Shown: positions 30,854 through 40,950 of the stretch, piece by piece
Position numbering within the stretch: the first letter of the stretch is position 1
How the letters are laid out: the number at the start of each line of letters is the position of its first letter
DNA from: Tritrichomonas musculus
Taxonomy: Eukaryota; Parabasalia; Tritrichomonadida; Tritrichomonadidae
Direction: 5' to 3'
Assembly: GCA_039105265.1 (NCBI GenBank)
Contig: JAPFFF010000001.1
Coordinates: 7,750,001-7,814,000 of the forward strand
Length of the DNA: 64,000 nt
Made by a program: the position numbers and the translations under genes
The notes under the pieces: model-generated
What the model saw: only the letters and a program-made list of their open reading frames with translations
What the model was told of the DNA's origin: nothing
The model's database searches: none

Positions 30854-31382
30854 ATTAATTAAGCAGCTCATTTCACAAGAATAGAATCAATTCCCATCAA
30901 ATTATTTTAATTCGGATTGGGAAGAAAAAAAAAAAATCCTATTGAATATGTGTCATTAAAATTATCTTGACATTTGTAAGAATTGATTGAACTGGAATAA
31001 AGTATATTATTTAGTGGAATATTTTACTAATGTATTTTTATTGATGCAAATTAAAATCATATTTAAACCTCTTTTAGAAAACGTTGTAAAAATTATTCAA
31101 TTTTTTTTCGATCTTAAGAATTAATAATTATTTTTCTAAAACTATTTATTCAAAAATATCTGCTTAAAATTTGTCTTTAAAGGAGAAAATAATTTTTAAA
31201 TAATATTAATAAAAATTTTAAAAGATCCTCCTAAAAAAATAAATAATATTTTAAGCTTTTTTTCAAAAATATGATGAGTTTATAAAAATTTTAATGAATA
31301 AACTTTTTAAAATGGAAATTCAAATTTTGAATGATATCTTAATTATCAGCTTTATTTGCATAAAAGAAAAAATATTAAAGTG
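30854..31382. other. AT-rich intergenic DNA
   Basis: About 530 bp of A/T runs between two plus-strand genes. No gene, repeat array or initiator motif close to the downstream ATG was seen. Confidence 0.5.
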
Positions 31383-32999
31383 ATGAATAGTATATTGCAG
31401 CAACTAAAAAGCAATAATAAAAATCTACCAAAGTCATGGAATATCTTGGTTGAAATTACGGAGAAAATTGTGAAGCAAAAAGATCAGTATGTCCCAATCA
31501 AAAAAAGTTATGATGATCTCAAAGAAAAATATGATGCAACAAAGGTAATATCCAACAAAATTTATGTTATTAATTGTATGAAAGAAAATCAGCAAGCAAT
31601 TGATGAATTAGAAAAAAATAAAGAAGATTTGAAAAATCGGCTTCAATCAAAGATTAATGAATCAAAAGAACTCCAGGAAAAAATTAAGGAAAATAGAATA
31701 AAGAAAGCAAACTTAAAAAAAGAAAATAAAGAACTCAAACATTTAATCAAAAAGATTAAAAAGAAGAAAGAATCGCTTAATCAAAATATTGAAAATGAAA
31801 ACCCAAAACATGAAAGTGTTGAGGACCAAAAGTATGACTGTGAGCTTCAATTAAAGTATTGTGGGAAAGTAATGAAAATGATTAATAATATGAAAAACAA
31901 ACGTCTAAAAGTTCAATTTACTCAGCCATATAACGAAGAGCAAATAAGTTTCCCTAAAGCGAAAAATTCAAAGCGATTTTCTCGTCAATTATCAGTAAAA
32001 CCATCTTTTACAAATAATCAAACACGACAAAGGGCGAAGAGTTTTATATGTCCTTCTTATCATAAAAATTTGGAATTGAATTCTAATAATAGATCCTCAT
32101 CTTCTCAAATAATTGATTTTAAAACAATTGATCAGCGTGGTTGTATAACTGCTATACATTATTCGCGAACAGGTAGGTTTTATGCCACAGGGAATGAAAA
32201 TCGTAAAATCTATTTATATGAATCAGGTCAATGTATTCCGTTTGAGCGTTTTAACCTCGATAGCTCAATCATATCAATAGATTTTAATAACGAAGAAAGT
32301 CTGATGCTTGTTGCATGTTATAATACAATTTATTTATTTGATTTATATGCAATAAGCGGTAGATGTCATGCACGACAAAGACCAGATAAAACTAGACTTT
32401 CTAGAATTCGTCATGCCGAATTTGTTTCATCAGATCAGTATATTGTCTGTATTGATGAAATGCCAATACAGTTATATAAAGTTGGAAAGAAATGGCCAAT
32501 ATTTGAAGAGCAATTTGAATGTAAAAGCCGATCAACTCCTTATTGGGCAATTGGAACAAATAGAGGTGGAATTGCTGGCGGTTATTATGATGGATTTATC
32601 CGTGTCTTTAATCCATGTTCGTGTGATCAAATTTATGAAGTGCATGTTCATGAGGGCCCTATTTATCAAATTATTTCTAAGGATTCAATCATTATTAGCC
32701 TGTCAAAAGATGGAACAATAGCTTTTACTAATATTATCACTCATGAAATTGAAAAAAGATTTCCCTTAAGGGAAAGTGGAATCATTCATAATAAAACTAG
32801 AATGATTTTATTTGATGATTCTTTAATCGTTGGTGGATCAAACGGTTTAATTTGTGAATATGACATAAATAGTGGAAAATTTATTTCTCATTGGAAAAAA
32901 TATCACCAAACATCAATTTCTGCTCTTGATTCAAATTTGCATACTGTGATATCTGGAGATCAAAATGGAATCGTTAAACTCTGGAATGATAGATCTTAA
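31383..32999 (+). CDS. Coiled-coil plus WD40 protein, ATG16-like
   Basis: 538 residues from the ATG at 31383; the frame is open a little further upstream but without an ATG. Residues about 1-30 are helical (MNSILQQLKSNNKNLPKSWN). Residues 50-145 are a dense charged coiled coil (IKENRIKKANLKKENKELKH). A basic linker with phosphorylatable Ser follows. Residues about 240-538 are a WD40 propeller of at least six blades (TAIHYSRTGRFYATGNENRK, IAGGYYDGFIRVF, TVISGDQNGIVKLWND). N-terminal helix, coiled coil and C-terminal propeller is the layout of ATG16, which recruits ATG5-ATG12 to autophagic membranes. Other coiled-coil/WD40 proteins share it, so the name is tentative. Confidence 0.6.
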   Translation: MNSILQQLKSNNKNLPKSWNILVEITEKIVKQKDQYVPIKKSYDDLKEKYDATKVISNKIYVINCMKENQQAIDELEKNKEDLKNRLQSKINESKELQEKIKENRIKKANLKKENKELKHLIKKIKKKKESLNQNIENENPKHESVEDQKYDCELQLKYCGKVMKMINNMKNKRLKVQFTQPYNEEQISFPKAKNSKRFSRQLSVKPSFTNNQTRQRAKSFICPSYHKNLELNSNNRSSSSQIIDFKTIDQRGCITAIHYSRTGRFYATGNENRKIYLYESGQCIPFERFNLDSSIISIDFNNEESLMLVACYNTIYLFDLYAISGRCHARQRPDKTRLSRIRHAEFVSSDQYIVCIDEMPIQLYKVGKKWPIFEEQFECKSRSTPYWAIGTNRGGIAGGYYDGFIRVFNPCSCDQIYEVHVHEGPIYQIISKDSIIISLSKDGTIAFTNIITHEIEKRFPLRESGIIHNKTRMILFDDSLIVGGSNGLICEYDINSGKFISHWKKYHQTSISALDSNLHTVISGDQNGIVKLWNDRS

Positions 33000-33272
33000 C
33001 AATGTTCTTTATATTATAATTGTTTAATAAAAAAAAATAGATAAAAAGCAACTTTAAAACTTAGTATTTCATTTTCTTTCTCTAAACTGCAATATCAATT
33101 ATAATTTAGAAAAATGAGAAATGATTAAAAATGTTATTTTAATACGCATTAATAAAAAATAATATCATCAAATAATTAGTAAATCAGCTATGTACCGCAT
33201 AATAGCATCACTAATTATGTGATTCAATTAAAAAAATCAAACAAATAATTATAATCAAACTCATATAAAAAA

Positions 33273-34877
33273 TTAATGGCTATCGGTATTGTTGTCATCA
33301 TCATTCTTGCTTTGAACAAGTGTTGGTTCCCAAAGAAGGACTTTATTATCATTTCCACAAGAAGCAAACATATGTGCATGAGAAGACCAAACGACATCGA
33401 AAACGCCCATTGGATGTGCTTTCAGTTTATCTATTACCTTTCCTGTTATTGCATCCCAACAATAAATTCTTCCATCATCTGATCCACTAATTACAGTTTT
33501 ATCATCTGGTCCGTACCTCGCTCGTACAAAATGTTTTGAAGCATTTGAGTGGCCTTTAAGAAGCATTACACTATCTGTTCTTCGTAAATCCCAAATTCTG
33601 TTTGTATTATCTTTTGTTGCTGCAAGGATATGAGTAAATTGTTTGTCTGATGATAGAGATGTAACTTCACTTAAAACAGGGGATAACTGAATTGTTGCCA
33701 AATAACTTCTAACGTCCCAAAGTTGAACAGTTAAATCAGTTCCTCCTGATACAACTAATTTTCCTGAATTATCAAATTGTACTGCAGTCACAGCACCACT
33801 ATGGCCTTTCAAAATTGTAGCAGCAATTTGGGTGGGAGTATCCCAAACAACAATAGATTGATCATAACCGCCAGATAAAAGATGAGAATCACCATCTTCG
33901 ATATCTACGCAATAAACATCGCCTTTATGGCCTTTAAATGTTGCTAATTCACGTTGATCGTTGAATGACCAGAGTTTAACAGTTGAGTCACTTGATGAAG
34001 TAACAGCACATTTTTCACTTGAAGCGATTGACCAAATTCGTCCATTATGGCCACTTAATCGCCCAATACATTTTTTAGTGGCAGCACTCCAAACGCAAAC
34101 AGTTTTATCATCTGAACCAGATAACAATATATTTGAGCCAGGTACAAATGCAATTGATTTAACAGCTCCATTATGTACTGCAGAAGGATTTAGTTGAATT
34201 GGTTTCTTTGTTGGTATAACAGATGGTTCAAAGTCAGTAATTAATGATGATATTTGATTTTCAGGTGGGAAGGTGCCGAATTGAAAAGTAACCGCTTGTT
34301 TAATAAGCTGAACTAAACGTTGTGGAGGAGGCTTTTCTTCGACAAGTGGCATATCGCTTTTAGAAAGCACCTTGTCAATGTCTTTAATGATCTGTGTTCG
34401 CGATTGTTCAAGATCAGGCATTGGATGGATTTGAGATGGAGATGCTGCCTCAACTACAAGTAAGCAAAGTCTATCGAAATCGCCTGGTACGTCTTCGTGA
34501 GCTCGATATTCATGAAGACGTGTAGAAAGAAATTGCAAAGCTGTTGTAGTGTCGCCTTGAAACAATAATTCGTAGAATCTATGGCGTAAAATTGTATAAA
34601 GTAATTTCGGATTAGCTAATAAATCGCCAGTCAAATTTTCAATTGATGACCAGTCACCAGATGTAATACTACCGCGAAGTGCAGTAAGTTGTTTTCCTCT
34701 TTGCATATCTTGTGCGCATTGGAGTCGTATTTCGTCTCTTAAATTGAGTGCTGAAGCGTAATAATGTGAATCTTCAAGATATTGAACAATCATCGAAAGA
34801 ATTTCACTCTTAATACGAGGATCATTGGGATGAAGAGCAGATGATAAATCAGGGCGAGATAAAGCTTTTTGATCCAT
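33273..34877 (-). CDS. LisH-CTLH-WD40 protein, Gid7/WDR26-like
   Basis: 534 residues. LisH-like helix at 22-55 (KSEILSMIVQYLEDSHYYAS); CTLH-like region about 60-125 (LRHRFYELLFQGDTTTALQF); a conserved linker PPPQRLVQLIKQAVTFQ near 190, close to the PPxRL-LL-QAVE-Q segment of WDR26/Gid7; then a seven-blade WD40 propeller (VLLSGSDDKTVCVW-type blades: TSSSDSTVKLW, LLSGGYDQSIVVWD, VVSGGTDLTVQLWD, VISGSDDGRIYCWD, SCGNDNKVLLWE). Gid7/WDR26 is the propeller subunit of the GID/CTLH ubiquitin ligase. SMU1-type splicing factors have a similar order and are the main alternative. Nuclear or cytosolic; no targeting signal. Confidence 0.65.
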   Translation of the reverse strand: MDQKALSRPDLSSALHPNDPRIKSEILSMIVQYLEDSHYYASALNLRDEIRLQCAQDMQRGKQLTALRGSITSGDWSSIENLTGDLLANPKLLYTILRHRFYELLFQGDTTTALQFLSTRLHEYRAHEDVPGDFDRLCLLVVEAASPSQIHPMPDLEQSRTQIIKDIDKVLSKSDMPLVEEKPPPQRLVQLIKQAVTFQFGTFPPENQISSLITDFEPSVIPTKKPIQLNPSAVHNGAVKSIAFVPGSNILLSGSDDKTVCVWSAATKKCIGRLSGHNGRIWSIASSEKCAVTSSSDSTVKLWSFNDQRELATFKGHKGDVYCVDIEDGDSHLLSGGYDQSIVVWDTPTQIAATILKGHSGAVTAVQFDNSGKLVVSGGTDLTVQLWDVRSYLATIQLSPVLSEVTSLSSDKQFTHILAATKDNTNRIWDLRRTDSVMLLKGHSNASKHFVRARYGPDDKTVISGSDDGRIYCWDAITGKVIDKLKAHPMGVFDVVWSSHAHMFASCGNDNKVLLWEPTLVQSKNDDDNNTDSH

Positions 34878-35195
34878 ATATTATATATAATTGGGGTTAA
34901 CTTTTTGATAGCTTAATTGGTTGTATAAATTTTTAGCTTTTTTTCAACAGATCTTCATCAAAAATTAAAATCGCTTGTATTTTCTTAATATTGCAACATT
35001 TTTATCTAAAATGGTCGATATTGAATATTTTTTCTAGTCAAGAATGAAATACATATCAATTTTTGAAAATTATAAAAAACTACAATAAAAGAAGACAAAA
35101 ATTCAATTCAAAAATAAATGTTACATGATCAGGAAAAATATAAACAAAAAAAAAAAAAAAAAAAGAGATTGTAATCACTATCGAAAGATTTATAT
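34878..35195. other. Intergenic DNA with A-run
   Basis: A 318-bp gap between two minus-strand genes. It contains a run of about 20 A (interrupted, 35145-35165) just past the 3' end of the EF-hand gene. No gene seen. Confidence 0.5.
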
Positions 35196-35675
35196 TTATC
35201 GATCTTTATTGATCATCTTGCAAACTTCATCAAAGTTAAGACTTCCGTCCTTATCTTCATCATAATTATCTATGAAAAGTTCAATGTTTTCTTCTGTCCA
35301 TTCAGCATCGCTGAAGAGTTTGAGTAATTCACGAACTTCATTCTTATCAAGGAGTTCATTGTGATCGGTATCATATTTTTCGAAAATAGTCCTGTAAATG
35401 CAGGATGGATCCTGATCAAGATCGTGGAGGAGCTTGAAGTATGGGCCAAATTCTTCAAATGTGATTTCGCCATCTTTATCAGTATCGCAAAGTTCAAAAA
35501 CAAGTTTTACAAAAATTGGGTTGATGGCAATATCTTCCATGAATACTTTTGTTTCTTCTTTGTTGATTTTGCCATTGTGATCTTTATCCAACTGATCAAA
35601 TGTTGGTTTGAGAGCTGCAATTTGTTCTGGTGTGAGTTCTTTAGCAGATGGTTGATAGAGTTTGATGTTGGACAT
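35196..35675 (-). CDS. Four-EF-hand calcium-binding protein, calmodulin/centrin-like
   Basis: 159 residues with four EF-hand loops at 30-41 (DKDHNGKINKEE), 64-75 (DTDKDGEITFEE), 102-113 (DTDHNELLDKNE) and 139-150 (DEDKDGSLNFDE). Loops 1, 2 and 4 have the acidic and Gly positions needed for calcium. Loop 3 has Glu where Gly is normal at position 6 and may bind poorly. The size fits calmodulin or centrin, but an N-terminal 20 residues and long inter-loop spacers are divergent. Likely a cytosolic calcium sensor. A TCACT initiator lies 7 bp before the ATG, and the stop TAA is followed by A. Confidence 0.88.
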   Translation of the reverse strand: MSNIKLYQPSAKELTPEQIAALKPTFDQLDKDHNGKINKEETKVFMEDIAINPIFVKLVFELCDTDKDGEITFEEFGPYFKLLHDLDQDPSCIYRTIFEKYDTDHNELLDKNEVRELLKLFSDAEWTEENIELFIDNYDEDKDGSLNFDEVCKMINKDR

Positions 35676-35681
35676 TAATAA

Positions 35682-35686
35682 AGTGA
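35682..35686 (-). promoter_or_regulatory. Inr-type initiator TCACT before EF-hand gene
   Basis: TCACT on the minus strand, ending 6-7 bp before the ATG at 35675; matches TCA-Py-(T/A). Confidence 0.5.
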
Positions 35687-37997
35687 ACTGATCAAAATGA
35701 AGTGAAAAAAAAAATTGAAAATATTTTAGAATTTCAATAAATGAAATTTTTTTTTTTTAATTTTCTAAAGTCTAATTTTGATTTTAGACAAATTTAATAT
35801 AAATGTAAGATATCATTCCATTTTGTTGAAAAAAAAGTATATATCGAAAATTTGATTTAACGTATTGGTTTTTTTCAAAGAAAAATTTCTAGAAATGATT
35901 GTCTTTATTGAATGCTCTCAATTGAAATTATCGAAAAAAAATTATGAATAAAATATAAGCATACTTTATAAATATTAATATATTAGAAGGAGAAAAATGG
36001 TAATTTCTATGAAGAATTAATTCAATGATCATTGAATATTATAGAAATTGAATACTGATGGCATAAATCGTTATTCATGTTTATTTGATTATAAAATTAG
36101 AATTTCTTAAGTTCCTCATTACTATCAATATTTATGAATTTTGATAGAATTGAGAGCATCATATGATAGTGAAATTGATAGTAAATTTTCCCATAGTCCT
36201 ATCTTTCTTTTAAAAATAAAAAATTGAATAGTAAATTTTCGAAACAATCAATTTAAATATCTTGCTAATTTTTTCGATTAGAAGCCCAAATTAAAATTGA
36301 TTATGCAACAATGATATGTTTTCTTAAAATATATGATCGAATAAAAAGTTTCAGGTTTGAATTCCGTATTATCTTCGGATATAAAAATCTTGTATAGAGT
36401 AAAAAAATGAAATAAATGGGGACTATTCTTAAAGTTAATATCGTTTTTTATACAGTTACGACTAAAGGTTTAACAAACATTTAATTTATATAGATTTATT
36501 AGTCAATGATGTTGGATAATAATTCAAATAATACACGATATAGATTAATATTGTCAAAGATTTAACATTTTAAATGATCATGGAATGAAGCGTATCGGAA
36601 ATCGCTCAAGTTTTGAATTCACTTTTTGAAATTGCTATATACACAAAAAGTTTAATTATTTCTTTCTCAATTTTAAAAATTTGAAAGGATAGGTATGACA
36701 TCTTCTTTTGCATTGAACTTTATCAATTGTTGATGAATTTGATTTTGGTTTGGAAAAGTAACTTATTTGCGCAAATATGCATTTTGTTAACAAGTTTTTT
36801 TCAATTTTTCTACTAAAATGAATGATTAATATAATTGAAATGATTATCATTCAATATGATAATGATGGTTTTAACTCAATTAATGTAATTGATAATGATG
36901 GTTATAACTCAATTTCTACTTGATATTCAAGGAGTTTATCAGATGAATTATTGTAATTTTCAAAATTTTTATTGATTTAATGCAATTTCTTCAGATAAAC
37001 TTATTTAGAACAGCAAATAAATCTGTCGACAATCAATTTTTTGCTAAAAGCATAGGTGTGGCGATCGGAAGTGAAGTGTCAGAAAAACTAAAAAATCCAT
37101 GGAATGAGTTGATATTTTGTTTTTAGGAATAAAATTATAATATAATATTTATAAAATTATTATTTTGAAAATTCTATGTATCAATTTCAAGATATGATTA
37201 TTTAGGAAATTCAATTGAAAATAATCGTTTTTTCACAATGATAAATGTAATTGTTTTATAATTTTCCAACTAATGAAAAGATTTTCGAGTAAACAATATT
37301 AAAGAGAAAACATATGACACCAAAAAAGAAAGTAGATTCTCTAAAATAAATCTTTTTGGACATTCATTTTAGATCTGAAAATTGAAAATATATAATATAA
37401 GTAACATGTGCTTAAAAAAATAAAGTATATCGTTTACAAAGAAGAAAAAACTAAAATCAATTCGTTTTTTTTTTCAATTTAGGATAAATTAGGATAAATA
37501 ATTTTTTATTTCATACATAATGAATTTAAAAAATTGTTCTTTCCTATGATATAGATCATCTTAATTTCTTTTTTCCAATATCTTGATTGATTTATATGAA
37601 ATGATTAAAAAATATAATATCAAATTTATTATTTGATAAGTTTTATTATTTTTCCTTGATATTTTAAAATATTTAAAAATATCCAAATGGTTTAATATGC
37701 GAATGGCTTATAAAATATTATAAAAAAGCTTAAAATAACTTATATATTTCATATAACATGTCTCAGATTTGAAAGAAAATATCATTTATTTTATATCTTA
37801 AATCCTGCACATAGAATTTTATTTTTTATTCAAAATTTATAATCATTAAGCAATTGCATAAAAAAAATTGCTAAATTACATATTTTATGTGTATCCATAT
37901 TTTTCCATATACATAAATAAAAATGGAATAGATCATAAATATATATATACAGTAGAAAAGCTGAAAAAGTAAATTTAATTGTAAAATAATGTGATGA

Positions 37998-38036
37998 AAA
38001 AGGTATCACGTCAGGAAAAAGGTATCATGTCAGGAA
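37998..38036 (+). repeat. Two copies of the 18-bp unit seen in the Maverick
   Basis: GGTATCACGTCAGGAAAAA followed directly by GGTATCATGTCAGGAAAAA. Each differs from the 1173-1265 repeat unit by one or two bases. No Maverick gene is recognisable next to it. Confidence 0.8.
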
Positions 38037-38099
38037 AAACAAGTAGTTAATTTTTTTTTTTTTTTTTTTTTAGCTATTCATTTTTCTTGTAGTATATTA

Positions 38100-38921
38100 G
38101 AGTCCCACAAAGAAGTCTCAGGTCGCCAGTAAAAGTCTACATTATCATATATATATAAGACTAACATATAAACATTTATTTTTTATGAATAAGCATAGGT
38201 TAACAAAGAACCTCATGTTTATCATGAAATTCAGAATATTATGAATAACATAACTTTTTCAGAGAAATATTCATTTTTTCATGAAAACCTGAGATTTCCA
38301 AATAAACCTGAGATTTCCAAAATAAAATTTTGAATAGAAAATTTTATCTTATGATTCGAATTATGTAAACTATCAAGCAATATATAAAAATACAAATATT
38401 GCATTTGATCTCTTTACAAGATTCTCTTAAAGCATAAAAAAGCATTTAATATATGATATCATTATTCATTTACTTAAAAAATCATACAAAAATATAAAAA
38501 AGCAATAATTAAAAGTTTATAATGTCAGCTAAAGCAAATAAACAATGATAAAATGATTTTGGAGCCAAAAAAGTTGATGATTATAAAAAAATGTACGTTT
38601 TAATCGAACTTTTTCATAATGAATAAACCATTCAATTTATTTTGGAAACCTCAGGTTTACATGGAAATCTCCAGTTTATCATATAAATCTACAATTTTTT
38701 ATATAAATCTAATATATTCGTATATAATTGAAGTAATCAGTAAACCATAGGTTCATGAGATACCTTAGGTTATTTTGAAAATGTAATTATTTCTACGTAA
38801 ACCTTGTATTATCCACAAAAAAAAAGAGGTTTGTTGAGAAAGTTAGGTTTATTATAAATGTATAAATATCCATAAATAACCTATGCTTTCCGGGCCATCT
38901 GAGACTTCTTTGTGGGACTCT
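38100..38921. mobile_element. MITE with 22-bp terminal inverted repeats and TA target duplication
   Basis: Left end GAGTCCCACAAAGAAGTCTC(AG) at 38100 and its perfect inverted copy ending at about 38921, each flanked by TA. This is the signature of a Tc1/mariner-type non-autonomous element. The ~820-bp interior has no transposase frame. It is made largely of degenerate copies of an AACCTNAGGTTT-like motif (AACCTGAGATTTCC twice near 38.30 kb, AACCTCAGGTTTACATG near 38.65 kb, AACCATAGGTTCATGAG near 38.75 kb). The right end stops about 8 bp from the stop codon of the next gene. Confidence 0.8.
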
Positions 38922-38928
38922 ATTGTTA

Positions 38929-39324
38929 TTAGCTTATTGTTTTTTTCACTCTCTTATGAGTATAGTGTCTCTTTGTTCCCCCGAGGTGCCGGAAACAAGC
39001 TCGACTAATAGAAAGTTCATGACCAAAGAACATGTTGTACAAGTTAACAATATCTCTTGCAGGATAACAATCTTTTTCGAGTTTGTCAAAACATTCATCG
39101 TACCTCTTTTTTTGCTTTGCTCGAAGTCGATGTGCATCATTTTCAAGAGCTTGAGCATAATTTTCACACATCGTTCTTAAATTTGATGTATCATCTTCAA
39201 CTTTTAGTTGAGATATTTTTTTCGACATGTTTATATTTATTTTGTAGTCGAATGAATCACGATCTTTAGGAGGTGTTTGTTTTTGTAAAATATCTTCTAT
39301 TTTATCTTCTTCTTCATTCATCAT
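38929..39324 (-). CDS. Small charged protein, unknown function
   Basis: 131 residues from the first ATG of an MMNEEEDKIED start. Upstream in-frame codons lack an ATG, and a TCACT initiator lies 13 bp before 39324, which supports this start. Acidic N-terminus, central helical region (CENYAQALENDAHRLRAKQK) and Cys/His-rich end (CFRHLGGTKRHYTHKR). No membrane segment. I do not recognise the family. The gene lies between two inverted-repeat elements (end at 38921, start at 39404), and its stop is nearly at the edge of the first. Confidence 0.55.
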   Translation of the reverse strand: MMNEEEDKIEDILQKQTPPKDRDSFDYKININMSKKISQLKVEDDTSNLRTMCENYAQALENDAHRLRAKQKKRYDECFDKLEKDCYPARDIVNLYNMFFGHELSISRACFRHLGGTKRHYTHKRVKKTIS

Positions 39325-39336
39325 TAATAAAAAAAT

Positions 39337-39341
39337 AGTGA
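39337..39341 (-). promoter_or_regulatory. Inr-type initiator TCACT
   Basis: TCACT on the minus strand, 12-13 bp before the ATG at 39324; fits TCA-Py-(T/A) at the spacing seen for other genes here. Confidence 0.45.
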
Positions 39342-39403
39342 TATTAATAAATATATTATTTTTAAATTTCAATATATGTTATATTTTTTGGGATAATAAA
39401 AAC

Positions 39404-40402
39404 AGCAAAGTTTGTTGGTGATGTGACCAACAAACTATATTCAAAATTTGAAAGAAAAAAGATTTGATTAGATGACTTTTTGATAAAACAGCTTTTTCAA
39501 ATAATCACTTTTTGATAAAACAGCTTTTTGAATAAATATATTGTTAAACTGATTAAAATCGACTATACAAACTAAAAAAAGGTAAAAAATCAATTAAAAT
39601 ATTTAAAATTCAAAGAATCGAACAAATTATACTAACTTTTTTATACATATATAATGTAATTTTTATACACAATAAATATTAACGGATTTGGAAACTGAAC
39701 TTTTTAAATTAAAATAAAAATTTCGTAATAGACATTGCAACTTTTTCAGTGAAAAAAGAAAGAAATTATAATTTTATCATTAACTTGTTTAAAATAGTAA
39801 GTAGGAAAGAATTAAAATAGTAATGTATTTATTTTCTGAACGAGTAACTAGTACAAATAAAGGCAAGAGTTTGCACTGGAATCTTTGCTGATGATTTACA
39901 AATCTGGGATTGTAGTTCGTTAACAAGTTGATTTCTGTTTGTAAATAGATATCTTATATTACATTACAGATTGGATTTTGTAAATAAGAGGCTGCGTTTT
40001 GCAAATTTGTTTATTGAATGATAATCGATGGCTCAGGCTTTTAATTTGATGACTAGAGTTCATTAATTTGAGACTGAGAATAGCTGATCTACAATATATA
40101 CTCGCAGGCAGCTGTATTTCGAGATTGCATAAGTTGATTTATAAATATATGGTTGGAAACCAGTAGCAGGTGATCAAAATTTGCCATAAGGTATGTGGTA
40201 TCAATGAATTGTTGTGTTTTTCTTGCCAGTTTTTGCCAGAGTTTGACAAGTCATTCCTTGGCGATATAAAGAATTTAAATCATTCACAAATAAACTGATT
40301 TTTATTAAAAAAGCTCACTTATCAAAAAGCCCTTTCTTCAAAAAGCTGTTTTATCAAATATTTGAATATAGTTTGTTGGTCATATCACCAACAAACTTTG
40401 CT
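39404..40402. mobile_element. ~1-kb element with long terminal inverted repeats and subterminal hairpins
   Basis: The ends (39404 onward and back from 40402) match in inverted orientation over about 40 bp with one or two changes, beginning AGCAAAGTTTGTTGGTGAT. Each end contains its own hairpin, GTTTGTTGGT-6 nt-ACCAACAAAC. Just inside, TTTGATAAAACAGCTTTTT occurs twice on the left and, inverted, once plus a degenerate copy on the right. The interior has no transposase-like frame. No target duplication is obvious, so the superfamily is unassigned. Confidence 0.75.
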
Positions 40403-40554
40403 ATTTTATATTTCTCATATTTTTTTATTCAATTTTTGAATTTTAATAGTTAATATAGCTTTATCAAATAAAAACTTTCCACCTTCAAGTTTTTCTACTA
40501 GATGAAAATTTGAGTGATATCAACAAGAAAATAGATCATTTTTATACTTGTAAT
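40403..40554. other. Short AT-rich spacer
   Basis: Sequence between the element end and the proline-rich remnant; nothing recognised. Confidence 0.4.
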
Positions 40555-40950
40555 GTCCTACAACTATAGCTCAGATCGTGAGGTTAGTCTCTTTGACTCG
40601 CTCGAGCCAGCGAGTCAACAAGCTCCACCATCAGATCTACCATCATATGATTGGTTAAAGAACATGACACCAGAATAACTTGAATCGATGAGGCCGTACA
40701 TCATGAGAACATGACACCAGAATAACTCAAGCAAGAAGAAGAAGCAAGATTGAAGTAGCAGCAAGAAGAAGAAGAAGCATCAAGAAAGAAGCCTTATGTT
40801 CCATTTTCGAATAAAGTATTTCCACGACCTCCTTCTCCATATCATCCACTACTACCTCCTCTACCTCCTTCATTTCAACAAACACCACCACCTCCAAGAC
40901 TTGTTCCTATATCCAGGTCATCTGGATTTTACCGAGAAACCAAAAATTAA
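40555..40950 (+). pseudogene. Broken proline-rich gene
   Basis: Protein-like sequence begins MSYNYSSDREVSLFDSLEPA and ends with a proline-rich tail (PSPYHPLLPPLPPSFQQ, then PPPPRLVPISRSSGFYRE). Base composition is richer in GC than the surroundings and codon use looks protein-like, but the frame is interrupted more than once. A 21-bp stretch (core GACACCAGAATAACT) is directly repeated within it. No family recognised. It may be a decayed host gene or debris of a larger mobile element, given the transposon relics next to it. Confidence 0.5.

Larger units (their letters stand above)
35676..38097. other. Gene-free AT-rich DNA
   Basis: About 2.4 kb with no ORF I would call. A 64-codon minus-strand frame at 36656-36850 looks like chance. 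Small palindromes occur (TTCAATGATCATTGAA near 36.02 kb). Near the right end are two copies of the GGTATCA(C/T)(G/A)TCAGG unit and a T-run. Confidence 0.5.

Noticed and set aside
36656-36850. 64-codon minus-strand frame starting MIIISIILIIHF
   Set aside because: Ile/Lys/Ser composition expected from random AT-rich DNA; no initiator, no family.
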